Assembly (NCBI GenBank): GCA_031213475.1
Contig: JARUPZ010000026.1
Location: 8,429,824 to 8,493,823, forward strand
Source of the DNA: Nereocystis luetkeana
Lineage: Eukaryota > Sar > Phaeophyceae > Laminariales > Laminariaceae
Direction of reading: 5' to 3'
Length of the DNA: 64,000 bases
Part shown: piece by piece, positions 1 through 11,273 of the stretch
Numbering within the stretch: the first letter of the stretch is position 1
Layout: each line of letters starts with the position of its first letter
Made by a program: the position numbers and the translations under genes
Notes under the pieces: generated by a model
The model's input: the letters and a program-made list of their open reading frames with translations, nothing else
What the model was told of the DNA's origin: nothing
Database searches by the model: none

Positions 1-1150
1 TAACCCTAACCCTAACCCTAACCCTAACCCTAACCCTAACCCTAACCCTAACCCTAACCCTAACCCTAACCCTAACCCTAACCCTAACCCTAACCCTAAC
101 CCTAACCCTAACCCTAACCCTAACCCTAACCCTAACCCTAACCCTAACCCTAACCCTAACCCTAACCCTAACCCTAACCCTAACCCTAACCCTAACCCTA
201 ACCCTAACCCTAACCCTAACCCTAACCCTAACCCTAACCCTAACCCTAACCCTAACCCTAACCCTAACCCTAACCCTAACCCTAACCCTAACCCTAACCC
301 TAACCCTAACCCTAACCCTAACCCTAACCCTAACCCTAACCCTAACCCTAACCCTAACCCTAACCCTAACCCTAACCCTAACCCTAACCCTAACCCTAAC
401 CCTAACCCTAACCCTAACCCTAACCCTAACCCTAACCCTAACCCTAACCCTAACCCTAACCCTAACCCTAACCCTAACCCTAACCCTAACCCTAACCCTA
501 ACCCTAACCCTAACCCTAACCCTAACCCTAACCCTAACCCTAACCCTAACCCTAACCCTAACCCTAACCCTAACCCTAACCCTAACCCTAACCCTAACCC
601 TAACCCTAACCCTAACCCTAACCCTAACCCTAACCCTAACCCTAACCCTAACCCTAACCCTAACCCTAACCCTAACCCTAACCCTAACCCTAACCCTAAC
701 CCTAACCCTAACCCTAACCCTAACCCTAACCCTAACCCTAACCCTAACCCTAACCCTAACCCTAACCCTAACCCTAACCCTAACCCTAACCCTAACCCTA
801 ACCCTAACCCTAACCCTAACCCTAACCCTAACCCCTAACCCTAACCCCTAACCCTAACCCTAACCCTAACCCTAACCCTAACCCTAACCCTAACCCTAAC
901 CCCTAACCCTAACCCCTAACCCTAACCCTAACCCTAACCCTAACCCTAACCCTAACCCTAACCCTAACCCTAACCCTAACCCTAACCCTAACCCTAACCC
1001 TAACCCTAACCCTAACCCTAACCCTAACCCTAACCCTAACCCTAACCCTAACCCCTAACCCTAACCCTAACCCTTACCCTAACCCTAACCCTAACCCTAA
1101 CCCCTAACCCCTAACCCTAACCCCTAACCCTAACCCTAACCCCAACCCAA
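1..1150. repeat. Telomere, (CCCTAA)n on the plus strand
   Basis: An unbroken array of the hexamer CCCTAA starts at base 1, so the G-rich TTAGGG strand runs toward the chromosome end and this is a true left terminus. The first ~830 bp look perfect. From about 831 inward, CCCCTAA variants appear (831-850, 900-915, 1051, 1101-1142) with one CCCTTA unit near 1071, and the array fades into unique DNA at about 1150. Perfect outer and variant inner repeats are what telomerase renewal of the distal part alone would give. Confidence 0.98.
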
Positions 1151-2736
1151 AATGGTCACGATAGCCAACATGATATCTCAAACGACTACCAAACACGTCT
1201 ACAAGCATAGCTTCCGAGGCAGAAGCACATGGCCTTCACCCAGACACACTCACAGGCGCCGTCCTGCTCTACCCTGGTACGCATTAGAGGGTGAATACAG
1301 CAGGATATTCTAGAGATGGCCTGAAACAGAACCCGTGTGCGAGTTCACGCACCCTACTAGTCGGAATAACTCTATGTAGGAGTTGGAAGTACCGCGCCCT
1401 AGCCGGATCAACTCTCTGTAGGAGGAGTGGGAAGTACCGGTATTGTGTGTTCAAGCCTGAACAGGTGCGGAAGACGCAAACACCGAAGCTCAGATCCACT
1501 AGGATCTTGACATCTACCACGGCCAATAAAGGAATTGGCCGAAAATGTTCGTTGAGCTACTTTCAAATGTACATCGATGTGTCCGCGCTCTTGATAGATA
1601 TTTGGACTGAACGAAGAAAATATAAGTATAGTCTATACATACGTCGATGGGCGTCGAAGTAGTGAGGTTCATGTTCAACATCTTTCGATCATGAAGCTTG
1701 AGTCATATACAGCCTAGCGATTTTTGACGGCAACACCATCTCTCTATCCGGACGTTTTCCGGGTACGATATCGTAGTTGTTGGAACCCCGCCCAGACAAG
1801 AAGTTTGTTGAAATCCGTGTTTTCATTGGTGATGTAGCCCCGGCGGTACAATAGTAAGTCTTGCCTTTCGCGCGTAAAATACACAATGTAGAGCAAGCGG
1901 CGCCCAGCATGGTGCCCACACATACTTTTCGAGCAACTAAAACCGACATGATTTCATGAATCGCAAACGTTTCGAATGCTCCTAATGGTTGTAGTGGTGA
2001 ACAGCAACCAGAGCGCACCAGTGATGGCAGCATAGCTAAGAAACAAAATCAAGCACGTACGTACTGGAAACCTATGTAGGACGGCCCCCGTACACACCAA
2101 GCCACCACAAACGAACCGACCCTCTCACACGTCTACCCTTCCACTTACCTGCCAACCCATGAAGCAGCCCACGATTCACTGTAGAAGTACGCACAGAAGT
2201 AGACACGTTCTGCCAGCTTTGCCAAGACTATTATACCACCCGAAACCCGAACTTGTGTAGTTTCTGCAAGACTTACACCCCTGCTCAATCTAGCATTTGC
2301 TAATAATAATATACATACAATGCACTAAATGAGTATTGCAGTCCGTACAGCAGTAGCAGTGGTTTTCGGGGAGGACTAAACTTGAGCAAGGTTTGAAGGT
2401 AAAGCAGACGTCGTCACCTCTACTTCACAAGCATACGTAATAAATAACAAGTACACCCCTGTAGTGAGCAGCAGCATCAGTGGCGGCAGCAGCACCAGCG
2501 GGTACCAACAACGGACTAGGAACACCATGGGTAGCACATACAGCCAGGAACCCACTTACCCACATCCAAACCCACTCATGTACAGCCACAGACCCACACG
2601 TCCACATCCCTCCCCTCTGACCACAAACGTACTAACCGACCCACCATCCATTACAGCAGTACATACAGCAATATAAGTGTTGATTCATACCCATCGTTCC
2701 TTTTTTGTGGAACTATTTCTTGGTTACCACTTTTTT
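1151..2736. other. Unique subtelomeric DNA, no recognisable gene
   Basis: No domain, RNA gene or mobile element is recognisable. The only ATG-initiated reading frame of note is on the minus strand at 1689-2033 (114 codons). Its product resembles nothing I know, and a frame of this length is expected by chance in this much DNA. A short purine/pyrimidine-mixed stretch at 2460-2520 holds AGC-type simple repeats. Confidence 0.5.
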
Positions 2737-3260
2737 CATGCTTAACCGGTCCATCATGAGCGCCCCATGACCGAGTCCGTAGTCGATCATGCCCGCTCAT
2801 TCCCTCGTCTTGGACACTCGTGACCGACCATGGACGGATTCGTAACCGGTCGTGCCCGTCATGTCCCACCACGGGTACGGACATGGTCGCTCATGAGCGG
2901 CCCTGAATCCGGCCATGAGCGCTCAGATCGGTCACGCACCCGTGACGATCCTATCGATGGCGGTGTTCACGGCGGCGTTGATGGTCGCGCCCATCAGCAG
3001 CCGCGGACGCGATCATGGGCGAGTTCATGACCGCATCTCTATAGCGGCGTCCATGGACACGGCCGTGATCGATCATTGAGGCCATCATGCACGCAATAAT
3101 GTCGGGGCCCATCAACCTAATTCATGGCTACATGGACAGGCCCATGACGTCAAACTATTACACAACCATCCTCGCGGTCACTACCGGTCATGGCTGTGGT
3201 CATGGTGGCGTCCATGGCGGCGATCTCAACCACATCCATGATGGCTTCCATGGACTCGTC
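2737..3260. repeat. CATG-rich degenerate repeat patch
   Basis: By eye there are 21 CATG tetramers in about 520 bp, where about two are expected. Many sit inside GGTCATG, CCATGGA, TCATGAG or GCCCATGA words in both orientations. The stretch is GC-rich and looks like a decayed array of very short, near-palindromic units. Short open frames here are Met/Ala/Ser-rich by-products of the repeat, so no gene is called. Confidence 0.6.
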
Positions 3261-4740
3261 TGGGACCGCGAGCGTGATGGGCTGTGAACACGTCCCTGAC
3301 CGCCCTTCGACGGCAAACGACAGAGCGTCAACGACCGACGATAGTCCGGCCGGTGATCAGTCACGGACGCGACCTTGACTACCCAAACCCACGATATTAA
3401 ACACCCCCACGCTTAGGTCTCGGACCGCCCGTCTATGACCAACCACGAATGGATCCGGCCATTGGTGATCATGGACGCATTATTTACCGATCGTGGCCGG
3501 GCGCGTGGGAGTTCTAAGAAGTCGTCAAGACCGGTCCAACTAACAATGTAGATGACTGTAACATGCCGGGGGCGAAGCACACCGTCCCCGGGGGGCAACC
3601 TCTTCGCGCCTTCCGATCACCGGGATTGGTGTCGACGGCAAGAAGTTTTCTGTAGGCAACCGGAAATAAGGTTGTGTAGGGCGGGCACGGTGCCACCATG
3701 AAGCTGAGAGAGGCCGAATGGTGCTCAGAACTCGCGCTGTTTGGTTTTGAATGTCAAAACAAAAACGTGCTCACCGACCCAAATAACGACGACTACAACG
3801 ACGTTCTTGTTCTGAGACACCAAAGAACCAAAGCAAGATCATCACTGTTCACTGAACGCTTTCAGTCGCTGTAGCGACACCGATACGTGCGAACGAGACA
3901 TATCATCGCTTGCGCGACTGGTATATTTCCTGGGGGCCAGGATAGCCTAATGTGATGGTTTCGTCCATGGCCTGACATCTGTCACAAAGGGCGGAACAAG
4001 CATGATTTGTCTACTACTGCAGGCCGGCTTCGGCCTTTTCCTCTCCGTCTACATCGATTTTGCGTACTTCGCTTACCATGGTGTTCGAGCCTCGAGACAA
4101 GCAACGCGAATGATACTCATTCTATCGCGATACTATCCTACGGAATCGGGCCCGAACAACGGGCAATGCACAAGTAAATACTCTGAGCTATTTATTTGAT
4201 GCAGCACTGAAGGCGTTTCTGAACGTTTGAATTACGAATGCTGTTTCTAAAGTCCTCGACCCGTTTTCAATTATTTTGTATGTACATGTTGTAAAATAGT
4301 CTGCCGCGAGCCTATTTCGACAAACCTATTACCTACCGGTCTCTCGGTGGCTGCACGTTTGCTCCCAGCACGTTTTAGGGTGGGATATGTTGCATGTACC
4401 TGAAGTGCATTATCCCAGGGAACTCATGAACAGAGCCTTTTAACTCCGTCGTGGTGGAACTCATGCGTTTACTTCAGTATACCATGGCGTCAAATGACTT
4501 GAAGGCACCCCCGGGAAAATGAAGCGATGGTTCAGCGAATTTCACCTGGCACGCAAAGATTCACGTAGTGTAGTGCATCGCGTACATCTCGAGCATTGGA
4601 CGTCTCGACGATCGCATTTTAGTTCGCCGACCCTCCTTCTCCCACCATCATACAGGTAGTTTTTAGGTGCGGGGTTCAACCTTTCTACAGTCTGCCAAGC
4701 TCTGGTGATTGCGACAGAAATCGTTGGCTGGCCAGTCCCT
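3261..4740. other. No recognisable feature
   Basis: GC-rich to about 3.7 kb, then ordinary composition. Short open frames occur on both strands, but none shows a known motif and none clearly exceeds chance length. I see no RNA gene or repeat. Confidence 0.4.
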
Positions 4741-5669
4741 CTATGAATGCGTGGCACGATCGTCGAAAACTCCCAACGAACACGAAGTGTTCGTATTTTC
4801 GTGCCTATTGTTGCTGCACTTGGGGTTGTGCCAATCTCGATGACGCTGTATTCCATTCGTGGGTTGCGTATAGGTTAGTCGATGCCCTACACGAAAGTAC
4901 ATCCAGAAGTATGCTTGCATCCGACCTGCATAGTAAGGCCACCTTCCAATATTAGGAAACACCAACTTAACGCCTGGCAGTTCGTACGCGTGCAGGTGCA
5001 ACAGTATGTCGATCGTGTCGGGTACTGCGTGCGTGCCTATTATCAGCCAGTACACCGATGAGCTCAGCTGTTGACGCCCTAGGAACTGACCCAAAGCGCC
5101 GTCGATTTCTGTTTATGTAGAGGCGGCGGAAGAATTCGATTGCAACAGGTATAAAGAATGTGCATGGTCAACCCACAGCGCTAATAGTGTAAGACTCGGG
5201 AACTTTTCATAACCAGAGCTCGACGTAGATGAGCGTGAACACTGAAGGCTCGACGCCAGGACCAAAACCCTATATATATGGCTAACGTATTGACGAGAGG
5301 TATATCATCCATCATTTCGCTTTTTAGCCGTTGATGCCTTCGAACCTTTTCGAAGTAGTGTTCTCGATCGACTTGAGGCAGCGTGGCATCTCTGTCATGA
5401 AAAAACTGTTTCTTTTGAGCAAGGTCCATCCACAACACTTGATTCAAAGGAAGCCAACCAGCGCTATATCGCTGGATCATATCGCTTGACCAGTACATAG
5501 AGGCATCTACGACAACACACACCACACTGACACCCCAGACCCACCGGAACACTGGGATATATGCGCAGTAGAAAACGCGCGTTGGTGCGCTTAGACTTGT
5601 GCGGAACTCATATGTATTTACAGCCACTCTGGACCTGGATGTCCCTCTACGACATGCCCTGCACGACAA
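4741..5669 (-). CDS. Two coding-like blocks of an unidentified gene (possible exons or pseudogene)
   Basis: Two minus-strand blocks have protein-like composition. The upstream block (5181-5669) is open for 162 codons and includes a charged stretch with QKKQFFHDRD and VDREHYFEKVRRHQR. The downstream block (about 4741-5110) follows a reasonable acceptor (pyrimidine-rich tract ending in ACAG near 5112). It reads into a hydrophobic segment containing VYWLIIGTHAVPDTIDILL. I found no donor in the first block that joins it to the second in the right phase, and I recognise no family. Frames of this length also arise by chance, so this is a weak call: a real gene with an unseen splice, a decayed gene, or noise. 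Confidence 0.2.
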
Positions 5670-5769
5670 TAATTTGACTCAACTTTGTGCTGTATCCCCG
5701 GAAACACATTATATCCCCCTCTCATCATGCTGTTTATATTATCGGCTGACGGGCATCCTAGTATACTAC

Positions 5770-6430
5770 CTGGTCATCTTCCAAGGGTGAAAAATTGAAG
5801 TGCTCCACAGACGGTTGTCGAACACCGGAGTCTGATCCCTCCCGAAGGCGTAACATTCCTGTTTTCTTTTTCTCAGGAAGCCCAAGGAGGTGCATATGAA
5901 GGAATAACGTAGGGGTAATAAACTCTGAAAGCGCCGACATGTTGTATGTGTTGCTCGAGATGGAATGAAGCGATAAAGCCAACCTCCCAAGGGCGAAACA
6001 TTTGAGTGATCTAAAACACGGATGTCGAACACCGCAGTCTTCCCCTCCGGAAGGCGTAAAATACCTGTCTTCTTTTCCTCACAAGGAAAAAGGAGGCTGA
6101 TTTGGTGTATACTGTAGGCGCACTAATTTCTTTAAACACCGAGTAATCTTCCCGAGACTTGGTGTATGGGTTGTTCGCTTGAGAATAAAGCGATAAAGGC
6201 AATCTCCCAAGGGCGAAAAATTCGGGTGCTCGACAAAGCCGGATGTCTAACACCGCAGTTCGTTTCCTCCCCAAGGCGTAAAACCCCGTTTTGTTTTTCC
6301 TTACAAGGCCCAAAGAGGTGGATTTGGGGTATACTGTAGGCGTAACATTTTCTGGAAACACCCATAATACGGCACTGTGCGAAGGGCGAAAAAGTAGAGG
6401 GCTAGAAAAAGCTGGATATCTAACCCCAAC
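5770..6430. repeat. Degenerate tandem array, ~170-220-bp unit, four copies
   Basis: Four diverged copies share the anchor AAGGGYGAAA, at about 5783, 5989, 6209 and 6382 (steps of 206, 220 and 173 bp). Each is followed at similar spacing by a GGATGTCTAACACCGCAGT-like block, CCCAAGGCGTAAAA-like blocks, a pyrimidine tract and, in two copies, GTATACTGTAGGCG. The fourth copy is cut short where telomere-like sequence begins. Open frames across it on both strands are products of the repeat. Confidence 0.8.
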
Positions 6431-6460
6431 CTTAACCCTCACCGTAACCCTCACCCTCAG
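6420..6460. repeat. Degenerate interstitial telomeric repeat
   Basis: About seven hexamer-like units of the TAACCC, TTAACCC, TCACCC and GTAACCC types follow directly on the truncated fourth unit of the preceding array, in the same orientation as the terminal telomere. A second small block, TAACCCTAACCCTA, lies at 6711-6724. Confidence 0.75.
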
Positions 6461-7039
6461 TCGTGGTTCCGCATGTAATCTACTTCTGTATCATTGCTGT
6501 ATATCCCACCAGTACAACAGTATTCCGTGAATAACCGTTTGGAATGGAACAAAGGCTCAGGTACTCTTAGAATCTAGTTGAGATGCGTTCGTGTCATGGG
6601 AGGGCAATCAGATGCAGTAAGAGGATTGATAAGCCCACCCTCTTGCTGAGATTGGAATTGCGTTGATCTGGTGCTGGCGGCACTCAGCAAGTACAGCGGA
6701 TATACGTGTATAACCCTAACCCTAGAGAACAACTACAGAAACACGTTTGTTTGCGGCATTTGTCCTATTCAAGTATGCGGGCAACTCGTTTTCGAGTTGT
6801 TGGCTTGATGTGTAAAACCCCCCAAACTTCTTGTTACCTGATACGTAATAGAAGGCGAGAAATTTGTGAACGGATTATTATTGGACAGGAAAACAGCGGC
6901 AGAGGTAGAATATTACTGAGAGCGAAACTTCGTATTATGCATTGCACGGATTCGAGTACAATACTGCTACTGGACTGCAGAGTAGAACACAGCCTCGTCC
7001 AGCGTCTGTTGCCCCGATACTACTGCTGATGCTTGTAGA
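6461..7039. other. No recognisable gene
   Basis: Unique-looking DNA between the interstitial telomeric block and the first family-S repeat. It contains only the short telomere-like block at 6711-6724 and chance-length open frames. Confidence 0.5.
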
Positions 7040-8518
7040 GTTATGCGTATGAGCAGAGGCGAAAACAGTTTGCATGGACTGCTGTATACGTTGGTCAAGT
7101 AATTACAGCAGAATATATATAGAGGTCGAGGTATGTATGGGTTTGATGTGGGACCAGGTATTATCGTCGACAAGCAACTGTTTTTTTGCAGTGACATTTG
7201 AGAAGTTACACCATAACGGTAAAGACGTGTTTGCAAGCTGTGAACGCATCAAAAGAGCAAAACACCCAATGCAGACCAAATTGCTCGATTACACGGCCCA
7301 TCCCTTGTGTGTGTCGGGTCAATGCAGCGGAGGCGACGTTTCATTTTACCCAGGAGGATAATCTGGATTACCGGAGCTGCAGCGACGCCATGAGACTGGA
7401 CGGAGAGGCAGCCGCGGTGGAGGCAACAGCAGTAGTGTTTGGGGCATTTGGGTGGTTTTAATGGATGTGGTTGCCTGTGAATCTGGGTGAATGCTTTCAT
7501 TGTTAGTGTTTTCGAAATGTGTTTCTGGATGATTTTTGGATTGCGCCGAGAGTTTATGGTGTTTTCGAGTATTTTCAACCCTAAAACATATTTTTCAGGG
7601 AGGGGATGTTTGCCATTTCGCATTGCCGTCGCGATCTGTGTGTCTATGGCGGGAGTAGGGGATAAGGTGATACTCTTGTCCGGAGGAACTGGGTTCCTTG
7701 CGACCTCTAGCTTTTCATTCTTTTGCCTTTTGTGGCTTGATTTATATCTCTACTGTGATATTTTCCATGATTGCAGGAATATTTTGCGAAATACAGGGAA
7801 CGGTTTTTGATAGGGCTGGAGAGAGACACTATGAAGCGCATGGGGGCGTGTGCGGTCCATATCAAATGTTTTCTGGTTTGGAAGGTATGGGTAGTACTTC
7901 GGAATTGCGATTTTGATTTTTTTGGCTCGCGAAATATTGTGCTTCTGATCTTCAGAGTGGACGAATATTTGGGGTAATCTCGCAGATAATGCTGTTTTAC
8001 CTGGCTGAAACCGAGAAGAATGCCGTTGTTTTCGCGGCGTTACCTTCGAAAGTTTTGTATTGGCTACAGAGTGGCTGTGGATTCGAAATCTCGAATACCT
8101 ATTAGAGGGTTTGAGTGTTGATTCGAGTACTTTGGGTTAGGGTTACAGATTGTATTTTCCAGTTTGTGAGCGTTATATGCGGTGATTATGTTATTGCGAT
8201 ATATCACCCCTGCAATGCCATGCCTTCCCATGCACAGGAGAAGGAGGGGCAACGCAGTATGGGCGAGTACAATCAGCAGGGGGGATGTTGATTGTACGCA
8301 CGAACAAGACCCATACGATCCATCGAAGATTGAGGAGTGCCATGCGGGAAAGGGATTCTTGGAGCCGGGTACTGGGATATAGGGGTAATGTGTGCCCACC
8401 AATACGAGTCGACTCGACAGCTCGGATACAATATAAGGGTAGTTCCGTGTTGTTGTGTGCAGTCAACCACGCGGTTTCGTGCTAGCTACGTCTATGCCTT
8501 GATATATCAATCAACAGG
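7040..8518 (-). repeat. Subtelomeric repeat family S, copy A (inverted)
   Basis: The reverse complement aligns along about 1.5 kb with 61030-62597 and with 63024-64000. Shared landmarks, read on the minus strand, include CCTGTTGATTGAT, CGCGTGGTTGACT, AACACGGAACT, GTCGAGTCGACTCG, CACATTACCCC, ACAGATCGCGACGG and, at the far end, GCAAACTGTTTTCG. Comparing the most open shared frame (A plus strand, B minus strand, near 7130-7440), changes fall at first and second codon positions as often as third, and A carries a frameshift. I therefore treat this as non-coding repeat DNA, not a conserved gene. Confidence 0.85.
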
Positions 8519-11273
8519 TGTACATGCTTTCCAAGACGCTGGTGAGCAATTTGTTTATTGATGCCACCGTGAGAAATATGACTGCGCGGTACGTGCTACA
8601 CGCATCTCAAATTAGACAATTTGCGTGCAGCGTATAGGTGACAGTACAATGCCATGATGCAAAGCATGCCAGGTAAAGCTGGATCAGAACCCGTGGTAGT
8701 CGGTCTTTTTCCTTCGTCCTGTTGGGTTCTGGCTACTCGTGTTGATTTTGAAAGAACCCATTGAAGCAGTGTATGCATTGATGTATCGCTCAATATATTG
8801 TATCGATATGTAACACTTGAACCTTTCCGCGTGCTCTGCCCTCTTCTGTACGTTCTCTACCAACCTCGGTTGCCATTTGAAGCAGTCGATGTCAACGGTC
8901 ACATACATTCATGGGGGTTGACACATCAAAGGAAGCGCTAACAAAAACCGCAACAACAACAAAACTGACACCTGGCTAGGCTCAATTCCCCGAGTCCCCA
9001 TCCATTCTTGACTCTTACATACTGTTGCGCAGGTATAAACCTGATGCTGAGGCCTAGTCTCAAGCCGCTATGATAGTAAATCATCCCTATGGCTGGAAAC
9101 AAAAAGGCGAGTGCAATATGGTTAAGCATCGCCTTACCCCCTCAGCGACACACTGCAGCAGTAGATGACATCGCTGCAACACACCCCTTCTTGGTGAAAT
9201 GAAAATAAATTTTTCAGAAGGAAAAACGAAGGACCTTCGACTAGACCCAACTCAACCGATTCCTGTGCCTTTCCCCTCCTTAACATTGTCTCTCAATACC
9301 TCTTTAAGTTGCAGATATGGTACCAGGACCGTTTGGCACGTCAGATCCCCCTCCCTTCCCCCTCTTAGGCTTCAGGAAATTGTCACCCACGTTTAAATCG
9401 ATTTTGGTACGAAGCCTAACCGGAGTACGACTAATATCCAAGGTAGGAATTTCAATGTGGGGGGAAGCATGCTTAGCGTCTTCTCCCAATTCAACACAAT
9501 ACAGTGAAATACATCTGGTGGATACGCATCTACCACCTTCATACCACTCTCATTCACGCACAACACGTTCGGCGCTCAGCATACCACATATGTAATTGTG
9601 CACGCCATTGAGAATGATCTCCGCAAGCAACATATATCATTTTGCACGTGGTATACGCACTGGCGGCTTTCCCTACCCCCCTCCCTAGCGGTTTCGACGA
9701 GTTGGTCAAGATCGGGAAGTCCCTTTCGCTTTTCGTACCTCCTCGTACGTTTGACATACATTCTGTGTCTAGGGTAAAGATACGTAGGTATAAATATGTC
9801 CGTTTCGTAATTGCTCGTGCGACATTTAGCGAAACCTCCTCAGGCCTCTGCGACCAGATATATAGATAAAACTTGACCCAGGATGGTCTGTGTGGACCTG
9901 TCCCTTGAGGCCTGCAACGAATACGTGTGCGTCCCCCTTTCACCTCTCTACTTCGATGAATAAATGATGGCGGCTAGTCCTCCCCAGCCGTGCGCTTCGT
10001 GCCATCGAAGTTTTTACGATTTTGAAGCCTCCATCGGCGGGTAGTCGTTCGGGATACCCGCGTCCTCTTCTCGATCACCTTCTGTCAGAACGTGGTTGAA
10101 GCCTTGACGAATATCATGGACCGCGTTTGCACAGGCTCCAACAAGCACCTTGCCCTTGTATCCTGTGGAACAGCTCACTACAAGCGGGCACGGTGATTGA
10201 ATACGGGCTGCACGTTTTTAAAAGAGGCTTGCTTCAACGAAAATGGACTTGCCGGCGTCCCTGAAACAAGTTGTCATCAAGATCTCATGACTGTCATTGG
10301 ATGCAAGACATACCAATACGGTATTTATAGATCGCACACTTCACGTTCCTGGTCTGATCGAATCGTCCATCAAGGAAACCCCGGCGTAACGGCTCAAGAA
10401 CGAAAATGTAACGGGAAAAACTCCGTGTTTCGTAAATATTGGGATCTAGACGCTCTACAGGTCTTCCTTGGTATCACGGGGAATTTCGAAAGACAAACGG
10501 GTAGGAATCTAGCGACAATCTACGCATCCAACACGTAGACATCCTAAAATATAGGTATTCGTGCAATGCTCGTAAGACGGGCTGGGGTATTCACCTATTT
10601 CCATTGCCCAGCTCGCGGCTTTCTCAGGTTTGTTTAGTATCAATGATCGTATGTTCTGAGTCATTTCCCTGGTATTCCCTGAGCATTGAACACCTGACGT
10701 TGGTAATATCACCCCTGACATTTACGTTCACATCGTCGTTGGTTTAACCTTGCCGGCCCTCGTACCAAAGCCCACATAAACGTTTAGGTTCCCACTAGGC
10801 CAAATGTATTTGACTAAATGACCTTAGCATTTGTCGTGTTGGTCATCTCTATCGAGTCTATACGTCACATATTGGTCGTCGTCGTCTCCACCGTCCTACG
10901 TGGGTATATGTCACTTGGTCGACATGGGCAATACCTGAACAATATGTATTACTGTGGGGTTAGGAAATGTTTTGGTAAAACCACAAAGCGCAACGCCATG
11001 AACCCAAAGGAATGTCACCAAACACGGAACTATGTCGCGGATTGCTTTTCATCGACGCCAAGACTAGCACGTATGTAATCTTGGCGCCAATTCTGCAAGG
11101 AACGAAAACGTGTGGTTCAACAGACAAAATGTATAAAACGATCTTCCATTTCTGTAAAGGCCCTACAGGAATATCGTTTGGTAGCTTTGATATTTGGCAC
11201 TTGTACCGGTCCCGAAGATATGCACGCCCACCCACCTTTGTTTTTCGCCCGGCCAGCCTCGCCAACAACTTTG
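8519..11273. other. Gene-free stretch downstream of the CBM6-like gene
   Basis: No known domain or RNA gene is recognisable. Several short frames have plausible protein composition: minus 9304-9489; minus 9576-9761, preceded by an ACACAG acceptor-like sequence; and plus 10197-10538. None can be joined into a gene, and all are within chance length. The 3' untranslated region of the CBM6-like gene must lie just below 11274, but I see no clear polyadenylation signal. Confidence 0.4.

Noticed and set aside
7074-7461. Possible conserved protein shared by family S copies A and B
   Set aside because: In the shared frame, differences are spread over all codon positions and copy A is frameshifted, so there is no sign of selection for a protein.
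10197-10538. Possible copia-type fragment (TLHVPGL in another frame)
   Set aside because: Only one short resemblance, with no protease, integrase or RT motif nearby.
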